DNA of 63,320 bases, from the NCBI GenBank assembly GCA_016285885.1, contig JAEERP010000014.1, positions 1 to 63,320 on the forward strand, read 5' to 3'. The DNA is from Paludibacteraceae bacterium. Its GTDB lineage: Bacteria > Bacteroidota > Bacteroidia > Bacteroidales > Paludibacteraceae. Below, in pieces: positions 58,144-63,320 of this stretch (within the stretch, counting starts at the first letter, position 1; each line of letters starts with the position of its first letter). The translations under genes and the position numbers were made by a program. Under the pieces are notes generated by a model. The model was not told the origin of the DNA, did no database searches, and saw only the letters and a list, made by a program, of their open reading frames with translations.

Positions 58144-61100
58144 ATGAGAAACATGGGAAATTATATCAAATCTGTCATTACACCGCTTTTGTTACTCCTT
58201 GCGATTTTCAAGGGAAGTGCGGCCAACTATCTCTGTTTCACGGCGGAGGCGGATAACTCTGAAGTGTGGTATGTGAATGAGGCGAATAACCATCCGGACA
58301 TGCAATATTCCACGGATGGGGGTGCCTCCTGGACAGCTTGGGAGGCGAACAGTCATGTTACCCTTCCGACTGTAGGATCCAAGGTCTATATACGGGGAAA
58401 CAACCCTAATGGATTTTCCCATGTCTTGAGTATGTACACCTTCGTGGATTTGCCCGAGCTGGATTGCACATATTTTAAAATGAAAGGAAGTATCGCCGCG
58501 TCAGGAAGCGTGATGAGCCTAATAGACGGGGAGGGCAATACGACCGTCATACCGAGTGGAAGTCAAGGTTGCTTTTTTTACTTGTTCGGACGCTGTAATG
58601 TACTCACCAAAGCCCCCGAATTACCAGCCACAACTCTTGCGGAGGGATGTTATAACGCTATGTTTTATAGCTGCGGATTGACGGAAATCCCGAAATTGCC
58701 AGCCACCACATTGGCCGAATTCTGCTATGGGAATATGTTTATGAGTTGCTCTAAATTGAAAAAAAAGCCTGTATTACCTGCCACCACGTTGGCAACTAAT
58801 TGCTACGTGAACATGTTCGCCTACACGGGATTGACGGAAGCGCCGGATCTCCCCGCCACGAAATTGACCTATAGTTGTTATGCGCATATGTTCAGGGAGG
58901 CGAAGAAATTAGTTAAAGCGCCTGAATTAAAGGCTACGGAGTTGGCATCTTATTGCTATGAGGGTATGTTCGAGAATTGCACTAGTTTGACTACAGCGCC
59001 TGAATTGCCGTCCCAAACGTTGGTAGATGGATGTTATAAGGATATGTTCAAAAACTGCACCAGTTTAATCCACATAAAAGTTGGGGTAACGACATTGGAC
59101 AATGATGTAAAAGCCACGCTGAATTGGGTGTCAGGCATAACAGGAGGTGGGTACTTCGTCTTCCCGTGCGGCAGCAAATATAATAAACACGGCGTTTCCG
59201 AAGTGCCTGACTACTTTGAAATCGTAGCCTCCCCTATCGCCATCTTCGTAGACTCGAGCGGAGGGGAACTTTGGAGGGACACGATCGGCTGTGACGTGTT
59301 GCCGACATACAAGGGGCCGAACCTAGGAGAAGCGTTCAAAGGCTGGGATCCTGAACCGACCATACTCACCACCCCTGATGTCTACTTCTTCACCGCCACT
59401 TATGAGGAGGAGGAGGTCCCAGAACTAGACGATTGGCTCTGCTTCACCGCAGAGGATCCGAATGCCTGTATCTTTTATACTAACCATGGGGGGAACAAAC
59501 CCAACATGCAATACTCCACGGATGGCGTCAAATGGTTCGATATGGTGGAAAGCGGATATTGCGTGAACAAGGTGGGCGACAAGGTCTATATACGAGGGAA
59601 TAACCCGGATGGATTCTCCCATGATTTCACGACGTACTCCCAATTCAAAACGAGTGGTCGCATGGCAGTCAGCGGCAATGTGATGAGCCTGATTGACGGG
59701 AAAGGTTTACGGGACGATATTCCATGCGAGCATTGTTTCTATAAACTGTTCGAGGGGACGGAAATCACCCAAGCCCCGACATTACCAGCTGTTTCCTTGA
59801 AAGAATCTTGCTACTACATGATGTTCGCAGGCTGCGAGAATCTCACCCAAGCACCGGTCCTTCCTGCCACAGAATTGGAGGAAGCCTGCTATTTTTACAT
59901 GTTCGAACATTGCACAAGCCTAACGTCCGCCCCGGAATTACCCGCCACGGAATTGAGAAACGAATGCTATGCGCACATGTTCCAGAGATGTGAGTCCCTC
60001 GTGGACGCCCCGGAATTGCCCGCCACGATTATGAAAAGGGAATGCTATTTGTCTATGTTCAGCGGATGCGTCAGGCTCACTCAAGCGCCAGAACTACCCG
60101 CCACGATACTGGACGAGAGGTGTTACTTGGCAATGTTCGCAGACTGCGGGAGATTGGAACGCGCTCCCGAACTACCCGCCGACCAACTGAAGAGTGGTTG
60201 CTACGAAAGCATGTTCAGTAATTGTACCAGACTGAACTACATCAAGGTCGGCGTCACCACTTTGGGACAAGGGGAATCAACCATATCATGGGTGGAGAAT
60301 GTAACTGAGCACGGCATATTCGTCTTCCCATGCGGCAGCAAATATAACACACGGGGAGAATTCGCAGTGCCTGACAACTTCGATATCATCAGTTCTCCGA
60401 TCGTCATCTTCCAAAACCCGGACAACTCAGTGGTTTTCCAAGACACCGTCTGCGACGTCATCCCTGAATGCCCGATAACACCCACCTATGGGGAAGGGAA
60501 TGTCTTCAAGGGCTGGGATCCGGAACCATCCAAGGTCACGGAGCCAGGGAAGGTGTACTACTACACCGCCATGTACGAAAAGAAGGAAGGAGACCCTATT
60601 CCCAACAATTGGCTCTGCTTCACGGCCGAGGTGGACGAATCCTTCGTGTGGTACGAGAACCATGAGGGCAACAACCCCGACGTGCAGTATTCCATAGACG
60701 GAGGAAAAACCTGGCAGGACCTGGCCCCCATGCAGAAAGTGCTGTTGGAGAAAGGAGGAGACAAAGCCTATATCAAGGGAAATAATCCCGAAGGATTCTC
60801 TCACGGGGATGCATATACAAATTTCGGTTTGGCAGGAACCATCACCGCAAGCGGTAGCGTGATGAGTCTGATCGACGGCGTGGGGGCAACGGACGTAATT
60901 CCTTGCGCCGGATGTTTCTCTCACCTGTTCACCGAGTGCGAAAGGCTCGTCAGTGCACCCGAATTGCCAGCCACCACGCTATCAGAAGCATGCTACTGGT
61001 ATATGTTCGACCACTGTACGTTGATGGAGGAAGCCCCTAAATTACCAGCCACCCAGCTGGAGGAGGCATGCTATGGCGGTATGTTCTCTAGATGTGATAA

Positions 61101-63320
61101 TTTGATACAAGCCCCGGAACTGCCAGCCAAAGAGATGAAAACGGGTTGCTACGAGGCAATGTTCACTGCTTGCAAAAAACTTACCCAAGCCCCGAAACTA
61201 CCATCCACCCAACTGGCGGAAAAATGCTATCGCGGAATGTTTAACTATTGCCCGCAACTGAAGGAAGCACCCGAACTGCCGGCCACCAAAATGGAGACCG
61301 GATGTTACATGAACATGTTCGCCGAGTGCTACCGCCTGATCAAAGCACCTGAACTGCCATCCACCCAACTGGCGGATAGTTGCTATCTGGGAATGTTCTC
61401 TAGTTGCAGAATTCTCCCACAAGCGCCAGAACTGCCAGCCACCCAATTGAAGAAAAGCTGCTATATGTTGATGTTCGCCGACTGTCTCACTATACCCGAA
61501 GCACCCGAATTGCCGGCCACCGAAATGGAGGAACGTTGTTACCAATCGATGTTCTACCTCTGTCAATCTATAACACAAGCACCTAAATTACCAGCCACCA
61601 TCCTCGCAGAACACTGCTACGAAGGAATGTTCAGACAATGCCACAGTATAACACAAGCGCCTGAATTGCCAGCCACCCGACTAACGAGATGCTGCTACAA
61701 AGATATGTTCGACATGTGTTCCAACCTCACCAAAGGTCCCGATTTGAACGCCACATGGCTTGTGGATAGTTGCTATGCCGATATGTTCTTCCTTTGCGAG
61801 AACCTAAACTATATCAAGGTGGGTGTCATGACCTTGGACAATGAGGTTAACGCCACAACGAATTGGGTTGAGCAAATAGAAGGTCCGGGCGTCTTCGTCT
61901 TCCCTTGCGGCAGCACATACGACAAGCATGGAAGTTCCGAAGTGCCTATAAACTTTGAGATCAGAGGCCTTGCCTACAAGACCGACTCCACCATCATGGC
62001 GGAAGACAGCTTCACAAGGGACGGAATCACCTACACCGAAAGCACCTCGTGGACCGACTCCCTAGAGACCGCCTTCGGGTGCGATAGCATCATCAACTAC
62101 AACCTGGTAATCGAGGGATTAACTCCAACCCCTGTCGTCCACATGGACACCGCCGCCTGTGACGTGCTCGTCTTCAAGGACGTCGTCTACACGAAGAATG
62201 CTTCATGGAACGATACGCTGCAAACCACTAGCGGAGGCGATAGCATCATCACTTACCACCTGACCGTCCACAAAAGCGTCGTGACGGAGGAGAACCTCAC
62301 GGCGGAGGGTAGCTACACTTGGAAGGATATTACCTTCACGGAGGATGCTTCCTGGGACGATACGCTACGAACCACCTTTGGGTGCGATAGTATCGTACAG
62401 TATCATCTTGAGATAAAGGAGGTTATACCTATTCCTGCCACTGTCACGGATATCCCGCTCACTGCCTGCGACTCGTTCGTCTTTGAGGATGTCACCTATC
62501 GTGAGAGCAGGGAGTGGAATGACACGTTGCCTGCCGCTAATGGCGGAGACAGCATCATCGCCTACCACCTGACCGTCCACAAAAGCGTCGTGACGGAGGA
62601 GAACCTCACGGCGGAGGGTAGCTACACTTGGAAGGATATTACCTTCACGGAGAGTGCTTCGTGGAACGATACGCTACGAACCACCTTTGGTTGCGATAGT
62701 ATTGTACAATATCATCTTGAGATAAAGGAGGTTACGCCTATTTCTGCCACTGTCACGGATATCCCGCTCACTGCCTGCGACTCATTCGTCTTCGAGGGTG
62801 TTACCTACCGTGAGAGCAGGGAGTGGAATGACACGTTGCCTGCCGCTAACGGGGGCTATAGCATCCTCGCTTACCACCTGATCCTCCATAAGAGCGTCGT
62901 GACGGAGAAGTCCATCACGGCGGAGGGTAGCTACACATGGAAGGATATCACCTTCGCGGAGGACGCTTCCTGGAGCGATACGCTACAGACGATCTTCGGT
63001 TGCGATAGTATTGTACAATATCATCTTGGAATAAAGGAGGTTATGACTGATTCTGCTACGGTCACAGACATTCCGCTCACCGCCTGCGACTCGTTCGTAT
63101 TAGAGGGCGTCACCTATCGTGAGAGCGCTTCGTGGAACGATACGTTGCCTGCCGCTAATGGTGGTGACAGCATCCTTGCTTACCACCTGACCATCCACAA
63201 AAGCGTCGTGACGGAGGAGAACCTCACGGCGGAGGGTAGCTACACTTGGAAGGATCTTACCTTCACGGAGAGTGCTTCGTGGAACGATACGCTACGGACG
63301 GCCTTCGGGTGCGACAGCGT
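58144..63320 (+). CDS. Third giant modular LRR-like surface protein (3' end missing)
   Basis: I read this frame through to the window edge without a stop: 1,725 complete codons from the ATG at 58144 (an alternative ATG is at 58153). A signal peptide (V-I-T-P-L-L-L-L-L-A-I-F-K-G-S-A-A) leads straight into N-Y-L-C-F-T-A-E. There are three super-modules with heads at 58225, 59431 and 60607, and about 6, 6 and 11 C-Y-x-x-M-F solenoid units. The third module has no InlB-like G-W-D domain and passes after F-E-I-R into at least nine ~50-aa C-D-S/G-S-Y-T-W repeats. The expected sorting tail lies outside the window. It starts 10 bp after the preceding stop codon, so it is cotranscribed with that gene. 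Surface display by T9SS is inferred from its two complete paralogues. Confidence 0.88.
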   Translation, partial: MRNMGNYIKSVITPLLLLLAIFKGSAANYLCFTAEADNSEVWYVNEANNHPDMQYSTDGGASWTAWEANSHVTLPTVGSKVYIRGNNPNGFSHVLSMYTFVDLPELDCTYFKMKGSIAASGSVMSLIDGEGNTTVIPSGSQGCFFYLFGRCNVLTKAPELPATTLAEGCYNAMFYSCGLTEIPKLPATTLAEFCYGNMFMSCSKLKKKPVLPATTLATNCYVNMFAYTGLTEAPDLPATKLTYSCYAHMFREAKKLVKAPELKATELASYCYEGMFENCTSLTTAPELPSQTLVDGCYKDMFKNCTSLIHIKVGVTTLDNDVKATLNWVSGITGGGYFVFPCGSKYNKHGVSEVPDYFEIVASPIAIFVDSSGGELWRDTIGCDVLPTYKGPNLGEAFKGWDPEPTILTTPDVYFFTATYEEEEVPELDDWLCFTAEDPNACIFYTNHGGNKPNMQYSTDGVKWFDMVESGYCVNKVGDKVYIRGNNPDGFSHDFTTYSQFKTSGRMAVSGNVMSLIDGKGLRDDIPCEHCFYKLFEGTEITQAPTLPAVSLKESCYYMMFAGCENLTQAPVLPATELEEACYFYMFEHCTSLTSAPELPATELRNECYAHMFQRCESLVDAPELPATIMKRECYLSMFSGCVRLTQAPELPATILDERCYLAMFADCGRLERAPELPADQLKSGCYESMFSNCTRLNYIKVGVTTLGQGESTISWVENVTEHGIFVFPCGSKYNTRGEFAVPDNFDIISSPIVIFQNPDNSVVFQDTVCDVIPECPITPTYGEGNVFKGWDPEPSKVTEPGKVYYYTAMYEKKEGDPIPNNWLCFTAEVDESFVWYENHEGNNPDVQYSIDGGKTWQDLAPMQKVLLEKGGDKAYIKGNNPEGFSHGDAYTNFGLAGTITASGSVMSLIDGVGATDVIPCAGCFSHLFTECERLVSAPELPATTLSEACYWYMFDHCTLMEEAPKLPATQLEEACYGGMFSRCDNLIQAPELPAKEMKTGCYEAMFTACKKLTQAPKLPSTQLAEKCYRGMFNYCPQLKEAPELPATKMETGCYMNMFAECYRLIKAPELPSTQLADSCYLGMFSSCRILPQAPELPATQLKKSCYMLMFADCLTIPEAPELPATEMEERCYQSMFYLCQSITQAPKLPATILAEHCYEGMFRQCHSITQAPELPATRLTRCCYKDMFDMCSNLTKGPDLNATWLVDSCYADMFFLCENLNYIKVGVMTLDNEVNATTNWVEQIEGPGVFVFPCGSTYDKHGSSEVPINFEIRGLAYKTDSTIMAEDSFTRDGITYTESTSWTDSLETAFGCDSIINYNLVIEGLTPTPVVHMDTAACDVLVFKDVVYTKNASWNDTLQTTSGGDSIITYHLTVHKSVVTEENLTAEGSYTWKDITFTEDASWDDTLRTTFGCDSIVQYHLEIKEVIPIPATVTDIPLTACDSFVFEDVTYRESREWNDTLPAANGGDSIIAYHLTVHKSVVTEENLTAEGSYTWKDITFTESASWNDTLRTTFGCDSIVQYHLEIKEVTPISATVTDIPLTACDSFVFEGVTYRESREWNDTLPAANGGYSILAYHLILHKSVVTEKSITAEGSYTWKDITFAEDASWSDTLQTIFGCDSIVQYHLGIKEVMTDSATVTDIPLTACDSFVLEGVTYRESASWNDTLPAANGGDSILAYHLTIHKSVVTEENLTAEGSYTWKDLTFTESASWNDTLRTAFGCDS
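58225..61970 (+). repeat. Three super-modules of the third LRR-like giant
   Basis: The solenoid period is 78 bp. The third solenoid (about 60907-61806) has 11 regular units with every C-Y-x-x-M-F block intact. Codons here are richer in C-ending and A-ending forms than in the earlier giants. Confidence 0.85.
61984..63320 (+). repeat. C-D-S dimer array with 309-bp period, running off the right edge
   Basis: The serine codon of successive G-S-Y-T-W units falls at 62311, 62620, 62929 and 63238, exactly 309 bases apart (103 aa per dimer). The first two units (to ~62280) are diverged. Nine units are visible and the last is cut. Confidence 0.92.

Noticed and set aside
56688-58154. 488-aa minus-strand open frame opposite the C-terminal cassette
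   Set aside because: It is a shadow of the conserved cassette; the conserved protein signal (sorting-like tail) is on the plus strand.
35426-63320. Phage origin of the LRR-like giants
   Set aside because: Similar head/solenoid motifs are familiar from phage-associated proteins, but here there are signal peptides, T9SS-like tails and no structural, packaging or integrase genes nearby.

Overview
The window looks like part of a Bacteroidota chromosome, most likely Bacteroidales. Three things support this. The large proteins carry type IX secretion (T9SS) C-terminal sorting domains of both type A and type B. Intergenic regions contain the TAnnTTTG -7 element typical of this phylum. Gene starts mostly lack strong Shine-Dalgarno sequences. 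All recognised genes are on the plus strand. Almost all of the DNA is coding, but it holds only eight genes, five of them giants.

Region 1 (1-31046) holds two giant, partly paralogous, type B T9SS surface proteins in tandem. The first enters from the left edge with its N-terminus missing. It is built on at least 35 YDG/MBG-type 91-residue repeats, the first 34 at an exact 273-bp period. The second is about 5,660 aa and uses HYR-like repeats, a four-fold super-repeat and 18 copies of a 93-residue Cys repeat at an exact 279-bp period. The two share the last ~800 residues but differ in their repeat stalks. Strong terminators follow each gene.

Region 2 (31123-35150) holds a T9SS-exported CotH-kinase protein with lamin-tail domains, then a short cytoplasmic pyridoxal/pyridoxamine kinase gene with its own promoter and terminator. 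This kinase is the only evident housekeeping gene.

Region 3 (35222-63320) holds three giant modular proteins of 3,945, ~3,279 and >1,725 aa, the last cut by the right edge. Each is made of super-modules: a beta-rich head, a Cys-containing 26-residue LRR-like solenoid (L-P-A-T ... C-Y-x-x-M-F-x-x-C), a conserved closing segment, and usually a List_Bact_rpt/InlB-like G-W-D domain. The second and third also carry a ~50-residue C-D-S repeat array (309-bp dimer period). The first two end in near-identical 251-residue tails that look like type A sorting domains. A small outer-membrane beta-barrel gene sits 26 bp after the first giant. The second and third giants are only 10 bp apart.

Together the locus looks like a surface-display island: very long, repeat-built fibres or adhesins exported by T9SS, with a candidate exported kinase (CotH) and a barrel partner. 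Ligands and function cannot be read from the sequence. The repeats bear clear marks of recombination (hybrid units, exact-length arrays, shared tracts), and every repeat unit is a multiple of three bases, so arrays can change length without losing frame. No tRNA, rRNA, CRISPR array, transposase or integrase was seen.
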